This document shows, piece by piece, positions 45,930-53,521 of a DNA stretch of 64,000 bases (positions are counted from its first letter, which is position 1; each line of letters starts with the position of its first letter). This DNA is from Niallia taxi. Its GTDB lineage: Bacteria > Bacillota > Bacilli > Bacillales > Cytobacillaceae. The position numbers were made by a program, and so were the translations under genes. A model generated the notes under the pieces. The model worked only from the letters and a program-made list of their open reading frames with translations. It was not told the DNA's origin and made no database searches. The DNA lies in the NCBI RefSeq assembly GCF_004005475.1, contig NZ_RZTZ01000001.1, forward strand, positions 1 through 64,000, read 5' to 3'.

Positions 45930-47120
45930 TCAATTTGCCTTAAAATTATATAATGGTTTAATTACTTGAACAATTTCAATTGTATCATCTGTATGCTTAA
46001 CAATATCCTCCATCGGTTTATAAGCCATTGGACTTTCATCCAATGTACTTTCATTAACAGAAGTCGTCCAGACATCCTTCATTACATCCTTGAATTGCTC
46101 TAATGACACCAATTCTTTTGCTTTTGTTCTGGACATTAATCTGCCTGCACCATGTGGAGCCGATTCATTCCAATCCTTATTCCCCTTGCCAATTGCGATA
46201 ATACTTCCATCTCTCATATTCATTGGAATAATCACTTTTTCATCTTTTCTGGCAGAGATTGCTCCTTTTCTGAGAATCATTTGCTCCATATCAATGTAAT
46301 TATGAACGGTCGTAAAGCTTTCTGCTATGTTCCAGCGCATACGGGAAGTAATTTCCTCCACCATTGCCTTTCTGTTTAATAAAGCATAATGCTGGGCTAT
46401 CTTCATATCATTCATATAATGCTCAAAGCTTTTCCCTTGAAGGTAGGCAAGATCCTTTTTAACATAAGGTCTTTTCAGAGCCTTTAATGTCTCTTCAATT
46501 TCACTTTCCCTTCCCTCTGCTTTCAATTCATCAATCAAGCCTTGCCTCTCCTGATGTAAACTCAACAGCTCATTATATGCCAAGTTTTGATAATGCTCGG
46601 CAATTTGCTTACCCAAGTTTCTAGACCCTGAATGGATGACAAGCACAATTTTGTCATCCATTTCGTTCAACTCCACAAAATGATTGCCCCCGCCTAACGT
46701 ACCAACAGATGATTTGGCTCTTTTCAAGTTAAACGGTGCCACTACATTGCGAAAGTCTACTCTTTTTGAATAAGGGTGAAATTGACTACTTTCACGAGTG
46801 GAAAAACCGCTTGGAATATGCTTTCGGATTACTTCATCCAGCTGGTCAAAATTCACCTCTGTTTTATTTTTATCGATGACTGCTACTTCCATGCCACAGC
46901 CAATATCTACACCAACTAAATTCGGGACAATTTTATCTGTTATCGTCATTGTTGTCCCAATTGTGCAGCCCGCTCCAGCATGTGTATCTGGCATGACTCG
47001 TATTTTCGTACCTTTTGTAAATTCCTGATCACAAAGCTCCAGTATTTGAGCCATCGCTGTTTCTTCTACTTTATCTGTATAAACTTTCGCATAATTATAT
47101 TTTCCTTGGATTTCTAACAT
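45930..47120 (-). CDS. rtcB: RNA-splicing ligase RtcB
   Basis: A 396-residue RtcB: NLVGVDIGCGMEVAV with a metal-binding Asp/Cys (about 68-82), GTLGGGNHFVELNE (about 142-155), the metal His in VIHSGSRNLGKQ and the GMP-accepting His in SAPHGAGRLMSRTKAKE (near residue 325). It joins 2',3'-cyclic phosphate to 5'-OH RNA ends with GTP and Mn2+. No archease, RtcA or RtcR-type activator is nearby, so its role (RNA repair after ribonuclease toxins is one idea) is inferred. Start ATG is preceded by AGGAG. Confidence 0.95.
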   Translation of the reverse strand: MLEIQGKYNYAKVYTDKVEETAMAQILELCDQEFTKGTKIRVMPDTHAGAGCTIGTTMTITDKIVPNLVGVDIGCGMEVAVIDKNKTEVNFDQLDEVIRKHIPSGFSTRESSQFHPYSKRVDFRNVVAPFNLKRAKSSVGTLGGGNHFVELNEMDDKIVLVIHSGSRNLGKQIAEHYQNLAYNELLSLHQERQGLIDELKAEGRESEIEETLKALKRPYVKKDLAYLQGKSFEHYMNDMKIAQHYALLNRKAMVEEITSRMRWNIAESFTTVHNYIDMEQMILRKGAISARKDEKVIIPMNMRDGSIIAIGKGNKDWNESAPHGAGRLMSRTKAKELVSLEQFKDVMKDVWTTSVNESTLDESPMAYKPMEDIVKHTDDTIEIVQVIKPLYNFKAN

Positions 47121-47304
47121 AGTAATTCTCCTTTTTTGGATTGGAGGCAGCCATTAAAAACAGCAGTCCATTGCAGCCTTCCATATTTACACTTTACTGC
47201 CAATTCGCTCTTTCTAGTATTAAATCCTGCATTTTTTTCGAAATGTATGTAAAACCTATAAGCGGGAAAACTTTTTTGTAGAAATATGCCTTTAGGAGAA
47301 ACTC

Positions 47305-48315
47305 ATGAAAAACAATTCAAAAGCACCACTTACCTCTGCTGAAAAAGCGAATCTCTGGAATTTTTATATGGCGAACACAATGTCTCACTGTATGTTTCAG
47401 CATTTCTTAGCACATGTAGAAAACAAACAGATTAAGAAAATTATTCAAGATAGTGATTTACTTAGTCAAAGGATAATAGAGCGTGTTAAAAACTTTTTTC
47501 AAGAGGAAAACATTCCATTGCCAGCAGGTTTTTCAGAGCAGGATGTGAACCTGGCTGCACCCCGGCTGTTTTCCGATAGCTTCTACCTTTTATACATAGA
47601 CTTGATGTATAAGCTAGGGTTAATCTTTTACAGCATCACATTACCAAATACAACGAGATTAGATATTCGGCTATTTATTACAGAAACAATGCATGATGCA
47701 GCTAACTATTCCAATCAAGTAACAGAGCTAATGTTAGAAACCGGCATTTATGTGCGCCCACCAAATATACCGACGCTGAACACACAAGAAATCGTGCAGC
47801 GCCAAAGCTTTTTTAATGGCTTTTTTGGTGATAAACGAACATTGACAGGTATTGAAATTTCGCAGTTATTTGCAAATATCCAGTTTAATACCATGAAAAC
47901 AGTCCTCTTACTAGCATTCGGTCAGGTTGCAGAATCAAATGAAATTCGGAACTACTTTATACGAGGAAAACATATAAATATTAAACAAAATACTGTATTC
48001 TCGAATGTCTTAAAGGAAGAAGACCTCCCACTGACAATGCCAAGTCAATTTAATGTAACAACAACCAACATACCACCGTTTTCAGATAAGTTGATGCTTT
48101 TTCATATCAGCAATCTATCGTCAGCAAAACTCCGAAACTTTGGGGATTCCATTGCAGTCAGCCCTCGTCATGATTTGGGTTCCCTCTATTTCCGGCTAAT
48201 GGTGGAGACTTCGAATTATGCGGAAGATGGAGGAAACCTTTTAATTGAAAATAGCTGGATGGAAAAGCCTCCACATAATGTCGATCGGAATCTGCTCGCA
48301 AAGAAAAAGAAGTAA
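47305..48315 (+). CDS. DUF3231 protein (second copy)
   Basis: A 336-residue two-bundle DUF3231 protein: LWNFYMANTMSHCMFQHFLA, ENIPLPAGFSEQDVNLAAPR, and NIPPFSDKLMLFHISNL with SPRHDLGSLYFRL near the end. It aligns throughout with the 345-residue protein at 31996-33033 (shared ENIP-P-GF, FSDKLMLFH, W-M-E-x-P-P-H). TTTAGGAG precedes the ATG. Several DUF3231 paralogues per genome are usual in spore formers; role unknown. Confidence 0.9.
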   Translation: MKNNSKAPLTSAEKANLWNFYMANTMSHCMFQHFLAHVENKQIKKIIQDSDLLSQRIIERVKNFFQEENIPLPAGFSEQDVNLAAPRLFSDSFYLLYIDLMYKLGLIFYSITLPNTTRLDIRLFITETMHDAANYSNQVTELMLETGIYVRPPNIPTLNTQEIVQRQSFFNGFFGDKRTLTGIEISQLFANIQFNTMKTVLLLAFGQVAESNEIRNYFIRGKHINIKQNTVFSNVLKEEDLPLTMPSQFNVTTTNIPPFSDKLMLFHISNLSSAKLRNFGDSIAVSPRHDLGSLYFRLMVETSNYAEDGGNLLIENSWMEKPPHNVDRNLLAKKKK

Positions 48316-48319
48316 AGAT

Positions 48320-48345
48320 GCTGCCGGAGTTTGGCAGCTCTTTTT
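48320..48345 (+). terminator. Terminator of the second DUF3231 gene
   Basis: GCTGCC/GGCAGC stem followed by CTCTTTTTC just after the stop codon. Confidence 0.75.
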
Positions 48346-48430
48346 CTTTCAAGCTTCATACTCTTGGACATTTCCTATCTAATTTTATGAGAACGGACAT
48401 AAACGCCTTTTGTCTTTTCAAAAAACAAAA

Positions 48431-48456
48431 ATAGCTGCCTTTTACTTGGCAGCTAT
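48431..48456 (-). terminator. Terminator of the two-gene membrane operon
   Basis: 9-bp perfect stem ATAGCTGCC/GGCAGCTAT with T-rich tail on the minus strand, 15 bases after the stop of the 48471 gene. Confidence 0.8.
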
Positions 48457-48470
48457 TACACATTCTACAT

Positions 48471-48911
48471 TCACAGTCTAACAATACCTAATGTCTGATA
48501 CTTTTTTAAGATCATCTCCACCATATTTGCCTTATCCTCCTCACAATTTATGATAAGTAGAACTTCAGCAGGAGAGCGTGCTGGTTTTTTCCGCTTGCTT
48601 TTTTTTATGGACAAATCCAAAAATATCCCGACAAGAGCTCCAGCTATCATACCGATTAATCCCCAAATTATAGGACCCAGATAAAGAACAAAACCATAAA
48701 TTGTCCCTAACAGCATCATAATCATGGTTATACATGACACTAAAAATAAATTCATACCATTATTATTATAAGGGTCAATAAAACTGTATTCTGTCTGTTC
48801 GAGGAAGATAGGTTTTGCTAATATGCATTCACGCCCAATATGGTTGTTTTCGAGTTCACTTATGGCAAGCTCCAGCTTTAAAGAATGTTCAAACAAAGAT
48901 ATGACAGTCAT
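48471..48911 (-). CDS. Membrane-hairpin protein of a two-gene operon
   Basis: A 146-residue protein with a short alpha/beta N-terminal part (residues 1-45), two transmembrane helices (about 54-75 and 78-102) with the GPIIWGLIGMIAGALVG motif, and an alpha/beta C-terminal part (VLLIINCEEDKANMVEMIL). The layout looks like a ferredoxin-like domain interrupted by a membrane hairpin. Its start overlaps the stop of the upstream gene by one base, so translation is coupled. Function unknown. Confidence 0.85.
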   Translation of the reverse strand: MTVISLFEHSLKLELAISELENNHIGRECILAKPIFLEQTEYSFIDPYNNNGMNLFLVSCITMIMMLLGTIYGFVLYLGPIIWGLIGMIAGALVGIFLDLSIKKSKRKKPARSPAEVLLIINCEEDKANMVEMILKKYQTLGIVRL

Positions 48912-49699
48912 TATTTTTTCTCCAATATTTTCAAAAAGTCTCTTCTATTTGCCTGATTCCAATAGTTGTTTTCTAAATAGCGCGCTTGCTCTATTTTAAA
49001 TAGACTGTTAAGTGTGATTGTATGATAATAGCTGTCACATACAGCAAAACAATATAACGAAGGCAAATACAGCGCCCATTGTGGATTGAGTACAGCTATT
49101 GCTTTAACATAATCTCCGTTGCAAGTGTAGTAGAGGCTGCTTAACAGGTTTGATTGATATAATGTAATTAACAGCCAAAAACTTAAGTATAATCCTGTTG
49201 TAATATTGCGGATGATTAAATGTCCTAGACCGGGTGTGATTATGGACCAAAAAACCGGTATCCATACACTTAACTTTTGAAAATAATTGATCTCAAATAG
49301 GCTTAATTGAAAACCAGGTATGGGGGCTTTTAATCTTGCTGCAAGCTGAGAGAGTTGATTAATATCTGTTGCTAATCTATATGCATCCCATATATTGAAA
49401 ATATAAACACCGATATAGATAAAAAACCATTTTATATCAAGGCATTGCTTCGCCATGTCAAAATGACCAGTACAAGAATAGACAATAGCTAAATTTAGTT
49501 TTGTTTCTGTATTAACAACAAACTCAAACAGGAATAAAAAAAATCCTTTCAGCCGTTTCCCTAACATGATATGACCTGCACCAGGCATCGCCATTCCCCA
49601 CCATAATGGCATATACGGATTAATTACACGCAAATAATTACTACCGAAGGATGTTATTTTCACTTGAGGTCTTCTTAGCACATCATGCATACTACTCAC
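48911..49699 (-). CDS. Internally duplicated membrane protein (first operon gene)
   Basis: A 262-residue membrane protein built from two repeats (about 25-115 and 140-230). Each repeat shows P-x-W, then M-P-G-A-G-H or T-P-G-L-G-H, a G-x(6)-F/W helix, YSCTGHF or YTCNGDY, an A-x-x-x-L-D/N-x-x-W segment and D-A-Y or D-S-Y. The P-G-x-G-H-x-x-x-(G/R) block recalls TM2-type proteins. I have seen similar unnamed proteins in spore formers. The next gene starts on its stop codon. No function known. Confidence 0.85.
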   Translation of the reverse strand: MSSMHDVLRRPQVKITSFGSNYLRVINPYMPLWWGMAMPGAGHIMLGKRLKGFFLFLFEFVVNTETKLNLAIVYSCTGHFDMAKQCLDIKWFFIYIGVYIFNIWDAYRLATDINQLSQLAARLKAPIPGFQLSLFEINYFQKLSVWIPVFWSIITPGLGHLIIRNITTGLYLSFWLLITLYQSNLLSSLYYTCNGDYVKAIAVLNPQWALYLPSLYCFAVCDSYYHTITLNSLFKIEQARYLENNYWNQANRRDFLKILEKK

Positions 49700-49894
49700 C
49701 AGTTTCTCTAGATGTATATTATGTATAATTCTCCAAGAAGCTTTTTTTATTCGAGTAGCATCATTCTTTATATTTCTTCATTACAGTTTATTTCTGAATA
49801 ATTTATCAGTAAAATAACTAATTAGAATACAGAAGTATATAATTATCCAGTACTAGCAAAAATAAAAATAAAAAGGCGGGAGACATTGGACGAG

Positions 49895-49999
49895 ATGAAA
49901 AAAGAAGAAGTAATATCAGATGATTTTTTAGAAAAGCTTGTAGAGGAAATCAATGAGCTATATGGGTGGGATGAAACGGAAAGGCCTGCAGAGGAATAG
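49895..49999 (+). CDS. Possible 34-residue acidic peptide
   Basis: MKKEEVISDDFLEKLVEEIN then E-L-Y-G-W-D-E-T. GGGAG lies twelve bases upstream; a TTG at 49886 in the same frame is closer. A very acidic amphipathic helix. No family recognised and no terminator clearly attached, so only moderate support. Confidence 0.45.
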   Translation: MKKEEVISDDFLEKLVEEINELYGWDETERPAEE

Positions 50000-50159
50000 C
50001 TAATGGAAAGTATAAAAGGGCCATGACAAAATGTTAGTCCTCATTCTATCATGGCAAAATACAATAGTATTAGAGCTACTACTCTAGGCATTTGGAAATA
50101 GCCCTACTATCCTAGTATAACGTTCTTTATTAAGAATGTCTCCTATTTTTTTAAATTTA

Positions 50160-50579
50160 TTACAAATTATTTCTATCCCGTTCATTAAATGGAAGAGTAA
50201 ACTGCCAGGAAACCCCATACTTATCAATAATCCATCCAAATTTTCTGCTGAAGGAATAATCTCCAAGAGCCATAAGCTCTTGGCCTCCACTAACGAATGC
50301 TTGATAATAATGGTCAATTTGCTCCTCTGTTTCACATTCAACATAAATGGAAAATGAGGGTGTAAATCCAAAGTCATGAGAAATGTTGCTGTCTATACAC
50401 ATGAACTCTTGGTTCTTCAATGTGAAGACAGCTTGCATGACGCTTCCTTCCTCTCCAGCTTCGTCCATCCCGTAACGGATCATATTCTTTATACTTGAGT
50501 CTTCTATTATGGTTGTATAAAAATGGATCGCTGCTTCCGCATTTCCTTGAAACATTAAAAATGGGGTTAACTTAGTCAT
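50160..50579 (-). CDS. VOC/PhnB-like glyoxalase-fold protein
   Basis: A 139-residue PhnB-type VOC protein: KLTPFLMFQGNAEAAIHFYT at the start, GSVMQAVFTLKNQEFMCID, and the end FGWIIDKYGVSWQF typical of the 3-demethylubiquinone-methyltransferase-like group (a family label, not a function). Start is the ATG behind GGAGGG, overlapping the end of the GNAT gene by eight bases, so the two are translationally coupled. Confidence 0.9.
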   Translation of the reverse strand: MTKLTPFLMFQGNAEAAIHFYTTIIEDSSIKNMIRYGMDEAGEEGSVMQAVFTLKNQEFMCIDSNISHDFGFTPSFSIYVECETEEQIDHYYQAFVSGGQELMALGDYSFSRKFGWIIDKYGVSWQFTLPFNERDRNNL

Positions 50580-51168
50580 TGGTTTGTGCCCTCCGATCAT
50601 TAAAATCCTTTTTTATTAAAGAGTACATATATAGGTCGTCCATTTTTCCGCACGTAAATTCATAGCTTCTCAGCAAGCCTTCACACAAAAAACCATGCTT
50701 TTCGAGCAAGCTTTGTGACGACAAATTGGGCGGTTCAATCAGTGCTTGAATTCTTTCAAGTCGCATATGCTCAAAGCCGTATTGAACGACTGCCCTTAAA
50801 GCTTCACTTGCGAGGCCCTTGCCCCAATAATTCTTATGTAGCTCATAGCCGATTTCTGTCCGATAATGACGCTTATCCCAATTCAAAAATCCGCAGCTGC
50901 CAAGCACCTTTCCATTTTCTTTTAGCGTAATTCCCCATCTTATGCCCGTTTGCTTCATTCGAATTGACTTGTACCATGCGACTTCCTCCAGCACATCCTC
51001 CAGTGACTGAAAAGGCTCCATCCCATAATATTTCATGACATCCTCGTCAGAAAGATACTCGAGAATATCTAAGGCATCTTCATTTTGGATTTCCCTTAAC
51101 AGTAACCGTTCTGTTTGCAGGACAGGAAAATCATCAGTTTGCTTGGAGTACAATTTGTCCCCCTCCAT
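50572..51168 (-). CDS. RimJ/RimL-type GNAT acetyltransferase
   Basis: A 198-residue GNAT of the ribosomal-protein type: LQTERLLLREIQNEDALDIL (about 17-36), IGYELHKNYWGKGLASEALR with the acetyl-CoA loop, and NLSSQSLLEKHGFLCEGLLR. Such enzymes acetylate N-terminal residues or small amines. First gene of a pair with the VOC gene. Confidence 0.9.
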   Translation of the reverse strand: MEGDKLYSKQTDDFPVLQTERLLLREIQNEDALDILEYLSDEDVMKYYGMEPFQSLEDVLEEVAWYKSIRMKQTGIRWGITLKENGKVLGSCGFLNWDKRHYRTEIGYELHKNYWGKGLASEALRAVVQYGFEHMRLERIQALIEPPNLSSQSLLEKHGFLCEGLLRSYEFTCGKMDDLYMYSLIKKDFNDRRAQTND

Positions 51169-51184
51169 TCCTTATAGTAACACC

Positions 51185-51490
51185 CTATTTATGAGACTCC
51201 ATAAAGATAGGCGCAACCTTACATGGCAAAACATCGATCCTTTGCCATACATTGCCTGTCACATACGGTTCTTCCTTCAGCCACTCATCAAGCGCTTCTT
51301 TTGATGGGTAGTCTACTACCATCATCGAACCAATCATTTTTTCTGTATCATCCAATAAGGCAGCACCATATAAATGATTGCCCTCTTTAAATCGTTTCTC
51401 AACAGACTTTAAATGCTCTGCCCTTGCGCGCAATCTTCTTTCCAATGCATTTTCATCTGTACCGTCATATGCTGTTACAACAAACTGCAT
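51185..51490 (-). CDS. YciI-like protein
   Basis: A 101-residue YciI family protein: MQFVVTAYDGTD, LRARAEHLKSVEKRFKEGN with the conserved His, GAALLDDTEKMIGSMMVVDY and WLKEEPYVTGNVWQRIDV. Related to muconolactone isomerase-like dimeric folds; the activity in Bacillus is unknown. The ATG at 51490 is preferred over one six bases upstream because of spacing to GGAG. The GNAT-VOC pair follows 16 bases later and may be in the same transcript. Confidence 0.9.
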   Translation of the reverse strand: MQFVVTAYDGTDENALERRLRARAEHLKSVEKRFKEGNHLYGAALLDDTEKMIGSMMVVDYPSKEALDEWLKEEPYVTGNVWQRIDVLPCKVAPIFMESHK

Positions 51491-51543
51491 GGTCATTTCT
51501 CCTTTTATTCAATAGTATGTATTCCTTCTATTTCTTCGACGCA

Positions 51544-51574
51544 AAAAACACTTTTCCTTCTGGAAAAGTGTTTT
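51544..51574 (-). terminator. Terminator of vmlR
   Basis: 13-bp stem AAAACACTTTTCC/GGAAAAGTGTTTT with T-rich tail on the minus strand. Confidence 0.88.
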
Positions 51575-51596
51575 AGCTTTCAGATGTAAATGATGA

Positions 51597-53231
51597 TTAG
51601 TTGGACAGCTCCTTCAGCTTTTTTGTTAGTTCATTAAATTTAGCATCAAGCTCAGGATACTCTTTATCTTGCGGCAGCATAAAGCTGAGTTTTCCTAAAA
51701 TCTCTTGTCTTTCTGTTTCGAGCTTTAGCCTCAGCTCTTTTTTGTCATCTCTTGCAGGTGCATGACTTTGCCATTGTTTGCGAATACCTGTATCTGTTAT
51801 AACAAGTTGGCTTGTTGTTGTTTTCTCAAGGAAATAGCGATCATGGGACACGATAAGCAACGTTCCTTTATATTGTGCCAACGTCTCCTCCAGCTGTTCA
51901 CGAGAGGCAAGGTCAAGGTGATTGGTTGGTTCATCTAAAAGCAAGATGTCCTTATCCTCAAGGATATATGCCATTAGCTTGCATTTGACACGCTCACCCA
52001 TACTCATTAACTCAATCGGTTCCCTCCATTGTGCTGCTGTGAACCCCAAATGCTTCATTAGCGTTTGAACCCTACCTCTCTCTTCAAAGGTTTCCTTATA
52101 AAAAAGCTGCTCTGGTGTGGAATCAAGGGGCAAATCAAATACCTCCTGTGATAAATAACCAATATTAGCAGCAGGTGACACCCAAATATCCCCTTTTCCA
52201 ATTACACTTCCGACAATCATTTTCAACAATGTGGACTTACCGCTGCCATTTGCACCTTTCAGGGCAATTCTTTCTCCATGCTTAATCGTAAAATGTACAT
52301 CCTGAAACAAGGTTCGTTCACCAAATGATTTCGACAACCCTTTCACTTCTAAAAAACGTTTGCCAACCTTATTGTTTGCTGTAATGGAGAACTGAACAGA
52401 ATGCTCCTCTGTAACTGCCTCCACATTCCGCTTTGCGAGCTCCTTTTCTAAACGTTTTTGTTTTGATTTTACTTGAGCATCCATACGCTTTGCTTTAACA
52501 CGATAATATTCCTTCACGCCTTCTTTTTTTGTTGACTGCGCATGGGCCTTTTGTGACCATGTATTCAACTCTTTTATTTGACCTTGAATTTGTTCAGTCA
52601 TTTTTTGCTGTTTTTCATATTCTCGTTGCTGCACCAATCTCTTCTCATTACGGGCCTTCATATAGTCAGAATAATTCCCCTTATGCTCTATAAGCTTCTT
52701 ATCCTCTATTGCCCAGATTTTTGTGGCAACAGCATCAAGAAAGTAGCGGTCATGGGACACTAAAATAATCGTTCCTTTATATTCCTTTATGTGTTTTTGC
52801 AGCAAATCAAGACTTTGGCTGTCAAGGTGATTCGTCGGTTCGTCTAACAACAAGAGATCCGCTTCCCTTGCAAAGCCTTGTGCAAGCCTGACCTTCAATT
52901 TTTCACCGCCGCTTAAATGTTCATAGGGCAAAACTGGCACAGACCATTTTTCAAGAAGTCTTGTTTCCTCCACTGATTTATTTGCTGAAAAATGTGTTTT
53001 TGCCTCCTGAACAACAAAGACAACATCCAAATCTCGAGTCAGCCACTGTATTTGCCCGTCAGCAGGCTTAATATCTTCTTTTAATAAATGTAATAGCGTT
53101 GATTTACCGGCACCATTATTGCCGATAATCCCTATGACATCTTCCTGCTGAACTGATGCATTTACCTTTTCAAACAGGAGCTGATCTCCCACCTCATACC
53201 TAATATTATGCAATTTCATTATTTCTTTCAT
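51597..53231 (-). CDS. vmlR: ABC-F ribosomal protection protein (VmlR-like)
   Basis: A 544-residue ABC-F protein close in length and sequence to B. subtilis VmlR (547). Two ATPase domains: GNNGAGKSTLL (about 37-47), LSGGEKLKVRLAQ, LLLDEPTNHLD and the second GANGSGKSTLL (about 326-336), MSMGERVKCKLMAYIL, LLLDEPTNHLD. Between them is the long arm linker rich in Lys/Gln (about 185-285) with AHAQSTKKEG that reaches toward the peptidyl-transferase centre. VmlR protects ribosomes against lincosamides, virginiamycin M and pleuromutilins. GAGGG lies nine bases before the ATG. An attenuator leader precedes it. Confidence 0.93.
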   Translation of the reverse strand: MKEIMKLHNIRYEVGDQLLFEKVNASVQQEDVIGIIGNNGAGKSTLLHLLKEDIKPADGQIQWLTRDLDVVFVVQEAKTHFSANKSVEETRLLEKWSVPVLPYEHLSGGEKLKVRLAQGFAREADLLLLDEPTNHLDSQSLDLLQKHIKEYKGTIILVSHDRYFLDAVATKIWAIEDKKLIEHKGNYSDYMKARNEKRLVQQREYEKQQKMTEQIQGQIKELNTWSQKAHAQSTKKEGVKEYYRVKAKRMDAQVKSKQKRLEKELAKRNVEAVTEEHSVQFSITANNKVGKRFLEVKGLSKSFGERTLFQDVHFTIKHGERIALKGANGSGKSTLLKMIVGSVIGKGDIWVSPAANIGYLSQEVFDLPLDSTPEQLFYKETFEERGRVQTLMKHLGFTAAQWREPIELMSMGERVKCKLMAYILEDKDILLLDEPTNHLDLASREQLEETLAQYKGTLLIVSHDRYFLEKTTTSQLVITDTGIRKQWQSHAPARDDKKELRLKLETERQEILGKLSFMLPQDKEYPELDAKFNELTKKLKELSN

Positions 53232-53261
53232 ATAATCAATCCCTCATTTCACAGGGAGGAC

Positions 53262-53440
53262 AAAAAAATCCTCCCAAAATAAATTTTGGAAGGATTAGCC
53301 GGACATTTTAAGCATCATGAAATAAGCTGTTTTAAAACAGCTATATAGAAAATGGGCAGACTAATCCTATTTTAGTTTAATTTGCATTATGCATTTCAAC
53401 TGAAAAAAATAAGATTAGTTATCCATCGGCCACCCATCAT
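53262..53440 (-). promoter_or_regulatory. vmlR: Antibiotic-responsive attenuator leader of vmlR
   Basis: Three mutually exclusive pairings are visible on the minus strand. A terminator (53262-53296: AATCCTTCCAAAAT/ATTTTGGGAGGATT plus eight T) precedes vmlR. Its 5' arm CTAATCCT (53298-53291) can instead pair with AGGATTAG inside 53373-53361 (antiterminator). That strand can also pair over 13 bases (one G-U) with CTAATCTTATTTT (53418-53406), located within or just after a short leader ORF. A ribosome stalled on the leader ORF would cover this first strand and favour the antiterminator. vmlR of B. subtilis is known to be controlled by attenuation. Confidence 0.85.
53396..53440 (-). CDS. Putative vmlR leader peptide (14 codons)
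   Basis: AGAAGGG is followed by ATGATG and the frame MMGGRWITNLIFFS then TGA. Two overlapping alternatives exist: GTG GCC GAT GGA TAA, with the best spacing (7 bases) to AAGGG, and ATG GAT AAC TAA. All end at or run through the CTAATCTTATTTT strand of the attenuator, so whichever is translated could couple stalling to antitermination. Which one is used cannot be told from sequence. Confidence 0.5.
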   Translation of the reverse strand: MMGGRWITNLIFFS

Positions 53441-53461
53441 CCCTTCTGCTTTAGTAATATA

Positions 53462-53491
53462 AGTGTAGCATACCCTCTTTTTAGGATGCAA
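53462..53491 (-). promoter_or_regulatory. Promoter of the vmlR leader transcript
   Basis: Minus-strand TTGCAT, 18-base spacer with an extended -10 TG, and TACACT. Transcription would begin near 53455, shortly before the leader ORF. Confidence 0.6.
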
Positions 53492-53521
53492 TGGGCAATT
53501 CCGCAAAACAGGAAAGAGTTC

